Positions 8,325 through 17,545 of a stretch of 64,000 bases of DNA are shown piece after piece. This DNA comes from Puniceicoccaceae bacterium. Its GTDB lineage: Bacteria; Verrucomicrobiota; Verrucomicrobiae; Opitutales; Coraliomargaritaceae. A program made the position numbers and the translations under genes. The notes under the pieces are model-generated. The model was not told the DNA's origin, made no database searches, and worked only from the letters and a program-made list of their open reading frames with translations. Location: contig CABXXS010000001.1 in the NCBI GenBank assembly GCA_902516225.1, positions 1-64,000 on the forward strand. The letters are read 5' to 3'. Within the stretch, counting starts at the first letter, position 1; every line of letters begins with the position of its first letter.

Positions 8325-9281
8325 ATGCGCCAGTCGATGATTAGAACAATCCCTATATTCTTTTGTCTTTTGATGATGGTTTTTACGGCGAGCGCTAGTA
8401 AACCGCCGCTCGGGATGTGGGCTTGGAAGCAGGCACACTTCGACACTGCACAGGCGCGTAGTGAGATGCTTGATTTTTGCAAGCAGGAGGGGATCTCTCA
8501 TATCGATCAACATATAAGTATTCATGACGGTTTAATAAAGAATACAGATGCCCTTAAATCTTTGATCGCGCAAGCGGCGCAGCGCGGTATCACCGTCAAC
8601 GCGCTACGGGGCGATAAGGCGATGTTTTTAGCGGATAACCATGAGCGCACGCTAAATGCAATTGAGACCCTAGTGGCTTTTAACCGAACGCTCCCGGAGG
8701 AAGCTAAATTGTTAGGAATCAAGTTCGATGTAGAGCCGTATTTGACTGCGCAGTGGAAGGCAGGTGGAGAACAGCGTGATCGCGTGATACTGGAATACCT
8801 GAATTGCCTGACGCGGGCACGGGCGTATCTGAAGACCCACTCGCCTGAGCTTGAACTCGCGGTCGATGTGCCCTTTTGGTGGGATAAGGACGAGTATATG
8901 GTGAATTTTGAGGGAAGCATTAAGCATTTTGTTCATCACATACAAGACCGCGTAGATTGGCTCGGCGTCATGTCTTATCGGCGCGAGGCAGATAAGATTA
9001 TCCGTCTAGTTGAGGATGAAATTACATATGCCTCGAAGCAGGAACTGGCGCGTTCAATTGCCCCCGGTATGGAGACTAGTAATATTAAAGGTAAGCACAC
9101 GCATATTAGTTTTGGCGGTGTCCCGCCGGAACAATTCCGACTGGCACTGGCGAGCCTCCTTTCGACCTATGCGGATAATCCGAATGTTCGTTGTATCATG
9201 CTGCACCATTACGGGAGTCTAAGTACCTATTTAATGGGTGTGAGCTCGGTGAATGTAACGACGAGCAGGCAGAGCAGGTAG
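8325..9281 (+). CDS. Secreted TIM-barrel-like protein, possible glycoside hydrolase
   Basis: A 318-residue exported protein; signal peptide about residues 1-25 (QSMIRTIPIFFCLLMMVFTAS). ATG 8325 or 8337 fits; an upstream TTG at 8295 would bury the signal. The pattern of repeated strand-helix units resembles a (beta/alpha)8 barrel: PLGMWAWKQAHF, GISHIDQHISI, GITVNALRGD, LGIKFDVEPYLTAQW, LAVDVPFWWDKDEY, VDWLGVMSYRREAD, CIMLHHYGSL. The DVEPY at the end of a strand recalls the acidic catalytic site of GH18-like or related barrels, but the full GH18 DxxDxDxE is not present. It sits convergently against the MbnP/MbnH fusion gene with a 15-base gap. The substrate is unknown. Confidence 0.6.
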   Translation: MRQSMIRTIPIFFCLLMMVFTASASKPPLGMWAWKQAHFDTAQARSEMLDFCKQEGISHIDQHISIHDGLIKNTDALKSLIAQAAQRGITVNALRGDKAMFLADNHERTLNAIETLVAFNRTLPEEAKLLGIKFDVEPYLTAQWKAGGEQRDRVILEYLNCLTRARAYLKTHSPELELAVDVPFWWDKDEYMVNFEGSIKHFVHHIQDRVDWLGVMSYRREADKIIRLVEDEITYASKQELARSIAPGMETSNIKGKHTHISFGGVPPEQFRLALASLLSTYADNPNVRCIMLHHYGSLSTYLMGVSSVNVTTSRQSR

Positions 9282-9296
9282 TGCTATAAAATAAAA

Positions 9297-10991
9297 CTAC
9301 AAGGTCTCAAGAAATGCGATCAGCGCATTCTTATCCGCTTGGCTAAGGCTGAGGCCGCCAGGGTGCTTGGCTAGATTGGGGTCAAGTGTATCACTTTGCT
9401 CAAAGGAACCATTATAGTGGTCGATAACTTCTTCTAGGGATTGGAAGCGACCGTCGTGCATATAAGGAGCTGTCTCGGAAATGTTACGTAAGCTAGGAGT
9501 GCTGAACTTGCGCCGGTCGCTTTCTCGATGGGTGGTTAGGTAGAGTCCGAGGTCTTCGCCGGGCAGGCCGTTGTTGTGAAAGAGATGATCAGTAAACATA
9601 GCCCCCCCGTGACAGTGGAAGCAATCAGCACCAGCTTTGCCGAGTCGTGGCTCGGATTCGGTAAAGAAGAGTTCGAAGCCACGCGCTTGCTCTGGAGTGA
9701 GCTCTGCTAGGCCGGCTTTTACTTGATCAATTTTGGAGTCGAGGCTAAGGCGAGTAAGCAGAAAATTTTCAATGGCTAGTCCGATGTTCGCAGGGTTGAT
9801 TTCGCCAGAACCGAAGGCCTCTTTAAACCCGATTATGTATTCAGGCTTAGCGCGAAGCTTTTCCACAACTGCTTCGTGAGTGCTATCCATTTCCATGTGG
9901 TCTTCGATGGGCATGAGCGCATGCTCGCGCAGTGAGGAGGCACTACCGTCCCAAGTGAAGTCTTTTTTCCAAGCGAGATTAAAGAGTGGCATAGTGTGGC
10001 GAGAACCTACTTTACCGTCGATGCCGGTACTAAATCGATGAGGGTCCGATAGGTTCTCGTCTTGGTGGCAAGATACGCAGGCGACGGAGTTATCGCGCGA
10101 AAGATGGGGGTCGTGGAAGAGTTTCTCGCCGAGAGCCACACGTTCTTTTATAATAGGATTGTCGAGCGGTAACTCGGGAATGGGTATATGTCTTGGGAAA
10201 CTAATTGGATAGGCAGTGGGCTTTGTGGGTAGATCGATAGGCTGTAGCTTGCCAACGACGGGCGTTTTTAGCTTCGCGCCTGTGTTTAGTATGCGAAACG
10301 CGTCAGTTAGGTTTTCTTGTATACGGATGGAAACAGGGTCCCCCTGCGCTGAGTGGGTGGTGGCTCCATCTTTCTCGAAAGAAAGGCCATCCAGAATGCG
10401 GCTTAGATCGAGGCCTATAGTAATTTGGCTAGTGTCGTTTATATCGAACTGAATTGGTAGCTCCACTCGAGTATACATGGCATCGGTCGCATAGTGGTAG
10501 GCATAGCCTTCGATCGCGCTTTGCTCTTTCCCGCGCCAGTGTCCTTCGAGTGCCATGAATATGTAGCCCCCTTGCCAGTTCCAGTGTAGATTGTTTAGAT
10601 TGGGGTTGAGGGAATGATCCGCTGGAAATTGAGCTGGGTCTGCGTGGTTAAGCTTCGGGCTAACGCCGACGTAAAAAGCTACCGCACGGTATTTATTACT
10701 AGGAATGCTGCCTAATCTATGCCGAGTGCGTGAGCGCGGGCTGTCAATCCAGGCGATGTTATCTTGCGGTGTAATCCATTCGCCCTCGACGCTCTGCAAT
10801 GCAAAGCCCGATACTAGGTAGCTCAGGCGTGTGGAGGAGTAGTCCTCGCCAGAGGAGTTTTCATAGCGCAGCGAATCGTGTCGGACTAGTCTATCCCCTA
10901 TTAAATGTTCAAATGAAATCTCCAGGGTGCTTCCTTGAAGCGAAGATGCGAGCGCTACTCCAATTGCTGCAGTTAGCTGTCGGAGCCACAT
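9297..10991 (-). CDS. MbnP-like copper-binding domain fused to MbnH/MauG di-haem enzyme
   Basis: A 564-residue exported protein with signal peptide (about 1-20). Residues 21-235 match the MbnP-like family, including the conserved block LHWNWQGGYIFMALEGHW (133-152) with candidate modified tryptophans W137/W139. Residues 265-564 are a di-haem cytochrome c peroxidase/MauG-like enzyme with two haem c sites, CVSCH (305-309) and CFHCH (457-461), plus PLFNLAWKKDFTWDG and the C-terminal APYMHDGRF block. In Methylosinus, MbnH is a separate di-haem enzyme that converts a tryptophan of MbnP to kynurenine, creating a copper site. Here both are one chain, so the enzyme might modify its own partner domain (inference). 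It is encoded three bases after the YHYH-sulfatase gene and is probably co-transcribed with it. Confidence 0.8.
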   Translation of the reverse strand: MWLRQLTAAIGVALASSLQGSTLEISFEHLIGDRLVRHDSLRYENSSGEDYSSTRLSYLVSGFALQSVEGEWITPQDNIAWIDSPRSRTRHRLGSIPSNKYRAVAFYVGVSPKLNHADPAQFPADHSLNPNLNNLHWNWQGGYIFMALEGHWRGKEQSAIEGYAYHYATDAMYTRVELPIQFDINDTSQITIGLDLSRILDGLSFEKDGATTHSAQGDPVSIRIQENLTDAFRILNTGAKLKTPVVGKLQPIDLPTKPTAYPISFPRHIPIPELPLDNPIIKERVALGEKLFHDPHLSRDNSVACVSCHQDENLSDPHRFSTGIDGKVGSRHTMPLFNLAWKKDFTWDGSASSLREHALMPIEDHMEMDSTHEAVVEKLRAKPEYIIGFKEAFGSGEINPANIGLAIENFLLTRLSLDSKIDQVKAGLAELTPEQARGFELFFTESEPRLGKAGADCFHCHGGAMFTDHLFHNNGLPGEDLGLYLTTHRESDRRKFSTPSLRNISETAPYMHDGRFQSLEEVIDHYNGSFEQSDTLDPNLAKHPGGLSLSQADKNALIAFLETL

Positions 10992-10994
10992 AGA

Positions 10995-13900
10995 CTATGG
11001 AGTAGGCTGATCGCTGTAGCCGCCCCCGATTGCTGAGTCGACCGCAAGGCAAGCATCGTAGGCTGCGCGGACATTACCGTCCATGCCATCGAGTAGGGTA
11101 AGACTGATTTCGTAAGGCTGGTTGGGGGCGTAGCCGAGCCGACTTTGTTCGTTCCAGTCGCTGCCTATGTCGTAAAACTCAAAATAAGGAGTGTCGTTAG
11201 CCACATCTGGATCTCCGAAAATAATCAGTTTATAATCTGGGTAGTCATCCGTTATAATAGCTCTTGCGTGGGTCGATCCAGCGGCGCCCCCGACTTCTGC
11301 AATCATAGTACGGTCTTCTGTGTCAGTGCCGCTCAGAATTGGCAAGATGCTCGTTGATTGGACATTCATTGCTGCAAGACCCGCAACGGAGGACTCGTCA
11401 ATATCGGCCATTTCTAAAATGGTAGAAAATAAATCGACGCAGTGGACAAGCGCATCAGTGGTGCTTCCAGCGGCTACGGTCACGGCGGGACCGGCTACGA
11501 CCATTGGGACATTAGTGCCACCATTATAAATAGAGCCTTTTGCGCGGCCGGCGCCGAATGGCCCCTGTACGGCTTGCCCAGGAGTTCCGTTATCTCCGAT
11601 TATTATTATGTGTGTTTGAGCAGGATCGACTACTTTCATGAGGCGCCCTATCTCTGTGTCGAGCGCTTCGCACATCTTTCGATAGTTGTATGCGTTCGCA
11701 CTTTCTCCGCCTAGTTGGGCGGAATAGCCGCCAATTGGAGCGAGTTCAGCGGGAGGTTCTTCAAAGGGAGAGTGAACGGCATTGAAAGCGACCCAGGTGA
11801 ACCACGGCGTTCCCGTAGCAGTGTTTTCTAAGATAAAGTCAGCGGCTTCGTTGACTTGGTCGGTAGTAGTGTAAGTCGTGCTGCTACTGGAGGCACCATT
11901 AGAATTTTTATTCCAACTATAATAACTGGTCACACCGCCCCCATTGATGCCATAAAATTCAGGCCAGCCACCACGGGCTGTATAGCCGCTATTATTGCCT
12001 CCGAGGTGCCACTTTCCAACAGCGAGCATTTGATGTGGGGCGCCTTGCGAAGTTAAAATTTCGGGCAGAGTGATTTCGTTGATGCCGCTACCACCAGAGA
12101 ACTGCGACGCCTCCGTAGGGTACGAGACTTTGTGCTGGAATGGTTGGCGACCAGTCAAAATTGTAGCCCTTGTGGGGGAACAAACGGGCTGTGCATAGGC
12201 CCGAGTGAAACGTACTCCTGATGCTGCGAGGCTAGAGAAGTTAGGCATATTTGGGAGCCTGGCGCCGACTTCACTATTGTCTAGTGGGCTACTGTCTGTG
12301 CCCCAGTCGTCGACGATCATAAGTAAAATATTAGAGCGGATCGTATAGGTTCCGTTTCGGACAGGGCCATTACCTGGCGGGTATGTGGCCACGATGTTAT
12401 AGTCGCCAGGCGAGAGTCCGTATAGCTGAACTTCGAAGCTTAGTGTTGGGCGAGAAGGGCGCGTTACGTTAGCCGAAGCGATATCGATACTCTCGCCGTT
12501 AAAAGTCAGCGCAGAAGGAAGGGCGCTTAGATTACTGGGCCCGCCATTATTCATCGTCACAGTTATAGTTACGGACTCCCCGATTTCAGGAGAAGGTTTG
12601 TCGTAGACGAAACCTACGTCGTCAAAGTTGGCTAGATCTGTGCGAGTGACTTTGTAAAAGGACGAACTTGGCAAGCTGCCCCCATGATCTTGTACAGCAA
12701 CCATTTCATCGGCCCCTGCTATGATTTCGGAACCGGCAGTAGTAAAGTCGTTAGTCAGATCAGTTGTTTCGCTGATTTGGTAAGTGCCGCCTTCGACCGC
12801 GCTCCAAGTGATGGTGACTTGATCGGCAGCGGGAGTGCTTACGGAGATGCCATTTGCGACTTCTTCCTTCTCGGGACCACCTTCGAAAAGAATTGTTAAC
12901 TCGGAAGCGGTATCGTCTGCTCCTGGAATCCCGCTAAAGTTGACATTACTTGGCTCGCCGAAATATGTGCGTACGATGTTGTAAGGGAAGGTAGGTGTGC
13001 CGTCGGCTTCGATGCAGGTGAAGTAAGCCCAAGTGCCACTCGGGAATTCAGGGGTTACACACCAGCGTACGTTGTATTCATTAAGATCAAAATCTACGCC
13101 GAGGGTCATACCAAGGTCACCCTTATAATCGTTGTCTTCCATATAGCGGCCGAGAGGGAAGTTCGCACTAATGATGGGCCCGGATAAAAAGCTACGCCCG
13201 GTGATTGCGTAAATTCGAGTTGCCCAAGCGGGCCAGCTTGCCCGAGTGTTGTCGCTGCGGAGCTGAAAGCCGCTAATCATACGCCGTACACCGCTATCGG
13301 AATCGAGTGGGTCGTCGTAGCCGTAGGGGCCGTAGACTGGCAATCCGTCATCAACCCAGGCAATAATCGGGGAATGTTCCCCATTAAAATTCTCGGTGTA
13401 GTTATTTGTGGTGGGGTCGTAATCGACACTGTCGCCGAGTTGATATCTGAGTGCAGGGGGATTGGCATGATAATGATGATTCGCTCCTGCTTGGTGGGCA
13501 TTACCCGCGTCAAATGTAATACTTTCATTTATGTATGCGTCTCGGTTCCATCTTTGCTCTCCACCGTCTCTAGCACGCGCGTCCCCTGCGCTAGAGGTAC
13601 TGTAGGAAAAAGCGTCCCTGGAGTCGAACATACGTACTCCGTTAACCATCAAGCCTATTGCGCCGCCGCCGGTTTCTGTCTTATTAATTACCGTTGTCGG
13701 ATCCGTTGAATTCCGGGAAAAACGGTGCACTGCGGCTTGATTGTCGGGGTAGTTAGGAAAAAGATTGGTGCGGGAGGCGTTAGTATACCACGGTCCCATA
13801 ATATAACTAGCGAGGTTGGTCGTACGGATATAAACCCACTCGTCCGTGTAGGAAATCTCGTGAATACCTGCGTAGGTAGGCTCGGTTTGTGTGCCTTGGC

Positions 13901-14054
13901 CTCGACTCCAAGTCGTGACGGCACTTAGTGCGTCGGTTTGGTAGATACGTGCATAGCTACCTGAGCGCGCCGTATACCAAGAGCTTAACAATGGATCTGC
14001 GAAGGCTGTGCTGGCGCAAACACAAATAAGTAGTATAGTTTTGAATAGGGGCAC
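10995..14054 (-). CDS. YHYH-domain/sulfatase fusion protein
   Basis: A 1019-residue exported protein; GTG start at 14054, signal peptide about 1-19. Residues about 120-345 are a YHYH domain, with GAIGLMVNGV, the histidine cluster NHHYHANP (192-199) and DGLPVYGPYGYDDP. Residues about 395-475 are a small beta domain like those at the C-termini of verrucomicrobial surface proteins, then an Ig-like domain (480-572). Residues 575-1019 are a formylglycine sulfatase: LLMIVDDWG with metal ligands D582/D583, the activation motif CSPTR (C625), AVGKWHLGGN, and HIIIIGDNGTPG carrying the second metal Asp/Asn. Sulfatase and YHYH modules are normally separate. Next to the MbnP/MbnH fusion, the YHYH part may bind metal (inference). 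The sulfated substrate is unknown. Confidence 0.82.
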   Translation of the reverse strand: MPLFKTILLICVCASTAFADPLLSSWYTARSGSYARIYQTDALSAVTTWSRGQGTQTEPTYAGIHEISYTDEWVYIRTTNLASYIMGPWYTNASRTNLFPNYPDNQAAVHRFSRNSTDPTTVINKTETGGGAIGLMVNGVRMFDSRDAFSYSTSSAGDARARDGGEQRWNRDAYINESITFDAGNAHQAGANHHYHANPPALRYQLGDSVDYDPTTNNYTENFNGEHSPIIAWVDDGLPVYGPYGYDDPLDSDSGVRRMISGFQLRSDNTRASWPAWATRIYAITGRSFLSGPIISANFPLGRYMEDNDYKGDLGMTLGVDFDLNEYNVRWCVTPEFPSGTWAYFTCIEADGTPTFPYNIVRTYFGEPSNVNFSGIPGADDTASELTILFEGGPEKEEVANGISVSTPAADQVTITWSAVEGGTYQISETTDLTNDFTTAGSEIIAGADEMVAVQDHGGSLPSSSFYKVTRTDLANFDDVGFVYDKPSPEIGESVTITVTMNNGGPSNLSALPSALTFNGESIDIASANVTRPSRPTLSFEVQLYGLSPGDYNIVATYPPGNGPVRNGTYTIRSNILLMIVDDWGTDSSPLDNSEVGARLPNMPNFSSLAASGVRFTRAYAQPVCSPTRATILTGRQPFQHKVSYPTEASQFSGGSGINEITLPEILTSQGAPHQMLAVGKWHLGGNNSGYTARGGWPEFYGINGGGVTSYYSWNKNSNGASSSSTTYTTTDQVNEAADFILENTATGTPWFTWVAFNAVHSPFEEPPAELAPIGGYSAQLGGESANAYNYRKMCEALDTEIGRLMKVVDPAQTHIIIIGDNGTPGQAVQGPFGAGRAKGSIYNGGTNVPMVVAGPAVTVAAGSTTDALVHCVDLFSTILEMADIDESSVAGLAAMNVQSTSILPILSGTDTEDRTMIAEVGGAAGSTHARAIITDDYPDYKLIIFGDPDVANDTPYFEFYDIGSDWNEQSRLGYAPNQPYEISLTLLDGMDGNVRAAYDACLAVDSAIGGGYSDQPTP

Positions 14055-14328
14055 AATTTAGATGTTTTTACACTATTAGAAATACTAAATCGTAAGCAAT
14101 TAGAAAAGGTTTCAGTTGCCCTAGCACATGTTAAAATCCCGCCTAAGGTTAAAAGTCTAGTATTTTAAGCGTAAGCTCCATTGCCTCTCTAATTGCAGGA
14201 GTATATTATTATTACACATTACTATTACCCAAGTAAATATTCTCCTGTTAATATCTCTAGATCTGTAATATCTGATAGTATAAAATATATTTATAGTTAT
14301 TTTCCAATCACTCTCAAAATTCACTAAA

Positions 14329-15762
14329 GTGCATCCTATTTTCTCTCGATTTATCGGTGTCTTTGCTGCGACCTTTCTACTGAGCGCATTTACTTATGGC
14401 GCCGATACTGGCCTGGTAGTAGTTTACCCTGAGGAGTATTCGGCTGCTTTGCGAAATCCACTAAAAGGCTTTCGGCCAGATACGGGCAAAAACATTTCTA
14501 GAAGCCGTTTTGTGACCCTAGCTCGTCATTATATCAAGTGGAATGATTTAGAGCAGAAGCAGACGGATGACATAGTAGCAAATATCCGGGCTTACAGTGA
14601 GAGGAAATGGGCGAAGCTTCGCGGCACAGGAGTGAAAGTCATTCCTCGGGTCTATTTAGATTGGGATAGAGAAAGTGGTAATGAGTACTGGCCTAGTGAT
14701 CTAAACTCTGGCGATTACAGTAGCCCAGAATTTAAGCGGCGAGTCCTTCGCCTTGTTGAGGCAATGGGTCAGTGCTGGGATCGCGACCCTAGGGTGGCTT
14801 GGGTTCAAATGGGAATTATCGGTTTTTGGGGAGAACACCACAACCCGCATCCAGATTTAGAAATGCAACAGTTATTAGGGGCTGCATTTGAAAAAGCCTT
14901 TCAAAATAAGCGGGTATTAGTCCGTCATCCTGGTGAGTTCGAAGATTTTGAGTTTGGCGTTTACTGGGACTCATGGGCGCATAATCAGCAGACTTTTCAG
15001 CAAATGCATGGCGCTGGAATTGATCGGCTAAACACAATTAAAAGTCGCTGGATGACTCACCCTATTGAAGGCGAAGCAGCTTATAATTGGGGGTCCTATA
15101 AGATCCAGCCTGGTGACAGCCCGAATGATACATTATCTGACCCAGAGCATCGCGACTTTCTTATCGATACAATCCGCAACTTGCATTGCAGCGCGCTAGG
15201 ATGGATTGCCAATTACGATCCATCTAACCTAGCCGCTCAAGCCGGAGCTGAGGAGGTGCAGAAGGCCTTCGGGTATCGTTTTGTTTTAGAGGAGTTCTCT
15301 TTTAGTCCAGCTGTTTCTAAGTATGGAGAACTGGCCGCAGAATTTAGTATTAAAAATACGGGCTCTGCACCTTTTTACGAAGACTGGCCCATGTATTTGA
15401 GCCTGCTAGACCCCATAAGTCATCGCGTTATTTGGAGCCGAGAAATAGAGGACGTAGATATTCGGAGGTGGCTGCCTGGCGACGATTGGGATGAGCAAGC
15501 AGATCGGTACCGCATTCCGGCTAAAACGTATAGCGTCCAGTCAACAATGTTACTGCCTGGGAATTCAGATTTGCCGGCAGGTGAGTATATTTTGGCGTTG
15601 TCAATTCCTGACCCTCATTCTGGAGAACTTGGCATCCGTCTTGCAATCCGAAATCACTTTGAAGGAGGCTATCATCCGCTGGGTATCGTCGCCTACGGGA
15701 TGAAGCCAACCGGCTCATCGACGGTTCACCATGAATCATTTATTGATCCGATGGGAGAGTAA
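14329..15762 (+). CDS. DUF4832-like secreted protein, possible glycoside hydrolase
   Basis: A 477-residue exported protein, GTG start, signal peptide about 1-24. The N-terminal part has RNPLKGFRPDTG, like the DUF4874/DUF4832 proteins found in many polysaccharide-degrading bacteria. A TIM-barrel-like core follows: VKVIPRVYLDW, WVQMGIIGFWGEHHNP (about 162-177) with a conserved Glu at a strand end, RVLVRHPGEFEDFEFGVYWDSW, and GWIANYDPSN. From about residue 320 there is a C-terminal beta-sandwich. It opens the plus-strand sulfatase island; a sulfatase follows after 42 bases. A 274-base AT-rich divergent region precedes it, and I see no clear operator there. Glycan hydrolase activity is inferred from context and fold only. 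Confidence 0.65.
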   Translation: MHPIFSRFIGVFAATFLLSAFTYGADTGLVVVYPEEYSAALRNPLKGFRPDTGKNISRSRFVTLARHYIKWNDLEQKQTDDIVANIRAYSERKWAKLRGTGVKVIPRVYLDWDRESGNEYWPSDLNSGDYSSPEFKRRVLRLVEAMGQCWDRDPRVAWVQMGIIGFWGEHHNPHPDLEMQQLLGAAFEKAFQNKRVLVRHPGEFEDFEFGVYWDSWAHNQQTFQQMHGAGIDRLNTIKSRWMTHPIEGEAAYNWGSYKIQPGDSPNDTLSDPEHRDFLIDTIRNLHCSALGWIANYDPSNLAAQAGAEEVQKAFGYRFVLEEFSFSPAVSKYGELAAEFSIKNTGSAPFYEDWPMYLSLLDPISHRVIWSREIEDVDIRRWLPGDDWDEQADRYRIPAKTYSVQSTMLLPGNSDLPAGEYILALSIPDPHSGELGIRLAIRNHFEGGYHPLGIVAYGMKPTGSSTVHHESFIDPMGE

Positions 15763-15804
15763 GCCATAGGCGAATTTATTACCACCAAGCAGATAGCTAC
15801 TCAT

Positions 15805-17433
15805 ATGAGAATCGTATTCGAATTACATCACCGCGCTTGCTGCCAGTTACTTTTACGATCGTCCATTTGTGTAGCGAAGTTGATTCTCGGGTGCATTGCT
15901 ATGTTCTTACTTGCTGCGCCGAACCTTGAGGCAGAGCAGAGCGGAACTGCACCTAATGTGCTATTCATAGCGGTTGACGATATGAACGACTGGACCTCCT
16001 ACCTGCAGGGGCATCCACAGGCTCGAACTCCAAATTTGGATCGACTGGCGAAAGAGAGTGTTCATTTCACTCAAGCCTATTGCAATGCTCCGAGCTGTAA
16101 CCCTTCGCGCGCATCTGTAATGCTCGGCAAGCACCCGAACTCAACTGGATTTTATAGTAATAAGAGCGGCAATACATCCATCGACTTACGCAAATATTAT
16201 CCAAATAAATTAACCCTTCCGCAGTTTTTTAGACAGCATGGTTACAGCACCTTTAGGACTGGGAAAATTTACCATTACTGGGGGGATTGGGCGGATATGA
16301 CAGTCAAAGAAGAGGACCTATCTTTTGATGCACATTCGTGGGGTGGAGGGAAGCCATTTGAGCCATCGACTTACTTGTGTGGTATTGATTTTGGCTGGTC
16401 CTTTACTAAGAGCGGTAAGCTCTCTTACATGGACTGGGGGTCGATGGATGCGCCGTCAGCGAAATTCGGTGAATACGGGCGAGCTTCTGCCGTGATCAAA
16501 GAAATTAATAGAGATCATGATAAGCCTTTTTTCGCAGCGCTCGGATTTTACCTACCACACCTTCCGTGGTATTATCCTCAAGAAATTTTGGAGGAGCCAG
16601 GGTTAGCGCACATCCGAAATGTGGAAGACGTGATGTTGCCAGATGTTCTAGCCGACTCTGCAGCTAAAGATTTATCTGATCTCTCGGGCCTCGCCATAAA
16701 GATTGCTCATGGGGGGATTAAGCCTCGTTTGCTTGATGGTTCTAAAACTTACAAGAACTGGCACGACGCTATAACTGGTGAGGGCAAATGGAAAGAAGCG
16801 ATACAAGCCTATCTAGCTAGCATTTATTTTGTGGATAAGCAGTTAGGCCGAGTTTTGGATGTGTTAGAACAAAGCCCGCATGCAGAGAATACTATCATCG
16901 TACTTTGGAGTGATCACGGCTGGATGTTAGGAGAGAAGGAAGCTTGGAGAAAGTATCGACCGTGGGAAGATTCGGTAAGAACGAATTTTATAATCAAGGC
17001 GCCTGGGATGCCAGCCGCAGCGGTCGAAAATCCCGTTGAATTGTTAAGTATTTGGCCAACCTTAAGTGAACTGGCGGGCTTACCCATGAAAGAAGATTTA
17101 GACGGACGGTCCCTCGTCCCTTTGATGGAAGATCCCAGCATGCGGTGGAACCACCCAGTCATCACAGCTCACATAGACGAAAGTGGTAGTGGAGGGTGGC
17201 AATCTATCCGGACGCAAAAGTATCGCTATATCAAATATATGAAAACAGGAGATGAAGAATTGTACGACCATTCCAAGGACCCGAACGAATGGACAAATTT
17301 GATTGATTGTACTGCATATAGATCAGTTAGGGGAGAATTATCTGAATTGGTGCCGGATGAAATGACGCCCCTTGGAAGTTGGCATGCTCCTAGCGAAGCA
17401 GTCGAAGAGCATAATCAGCGTGGGCTTCACTGA
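15805..17433 (+). CDS. Sulfatase, iduronate-2-sulfatase-like (S1_7 type)
   Basis: A 542-residue type I sulfatase that would hydrolyse sulfate esters on glycans outside the cytoplasm. A long N-terminus with a hydrophobic stretch (about 24-42) serves as export signal. Metal ligands are in VLFIAVDDMNDW (D58/D59). The activation motif is CNPSR (C98), whose Cys needs conversion to formylglycine. Further family blocks are TGKIYHYWGDW, GFYLPHLPWYYP, IIVLWSDHGWMLGEK (metal Asp/His) and SVRTNFIIKAPG. VDDMNDW together with LPHLPWY is typical of iduronate-2-sulfatase-like bacterial enzymes of S1_7. The C-terminal LYDHSKDPNEWTNL is also usual. It is part of the plus-strand island. Confidence 0.88.
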   Translation: MRIVFELHHRACCQLLLRSSICVAKLILGCIAMFLLAAPNLEAEQSGTAPNVLFIAVDDMNDWTSYLQGHPQARTPNLDRLAKESVHFTQAYCNAPSCNPSRASVMLGKHPNSTGFYSNKSGNTSIDLRKYYPNKLTLPQFFRQHGYSTFRTGKIYHYWGDWADMTVKEEDLSFDAHSWGGGKPFEPSTYLCGIDFGWSFTKSGKLSYMDWGSMDAPSAKFGEYGRASAVIKEINRDHDKPFFAALGFYLPHLPWYYPQEILEEPGLAHIRNVEDVMLPDVLADSAAKDLSDLSGLAIKIAHGGIKPRLLDGSKTYKNWHDAITGEGKWKEAIQAYLASIYFVDKQLGRVLDVLEQSPHAENTIIVLWSDHGWMLGEKEAWRKYRPWEDSVRTNFIIKAPGMPAAAVENPVELLSIWPTLSELAGLPMKEDLDGRSLVPLMEDPSMRWNHPVITAHIDESGSGGWQSIRTQKYRYIKYMKTGDEELYDHSKDPNEWTNLIDCTAYRSVRGELSELVPDEMTPLGSWHAPSEAVEEHNQRGLH

Positions 17434-17545
17434 AGGGTCGACTAGTTTTATGTTAACCATATATTGTTGCAGGTGCCCATATTAGCTTCAGAAGGATCTA
17501 TTCTTGGGTGTAGTTTTATTAAGCCCGAAAATTACTTAATTAATA

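Noticed and set aside
9297..14054. A complete methanobactin operon
   Set aside because: Only MbnP- and MbnH-like domains are present. I found no small precursor peptide, MbnB/MbnC pair or dedicated exporter in the surrounding sequence.
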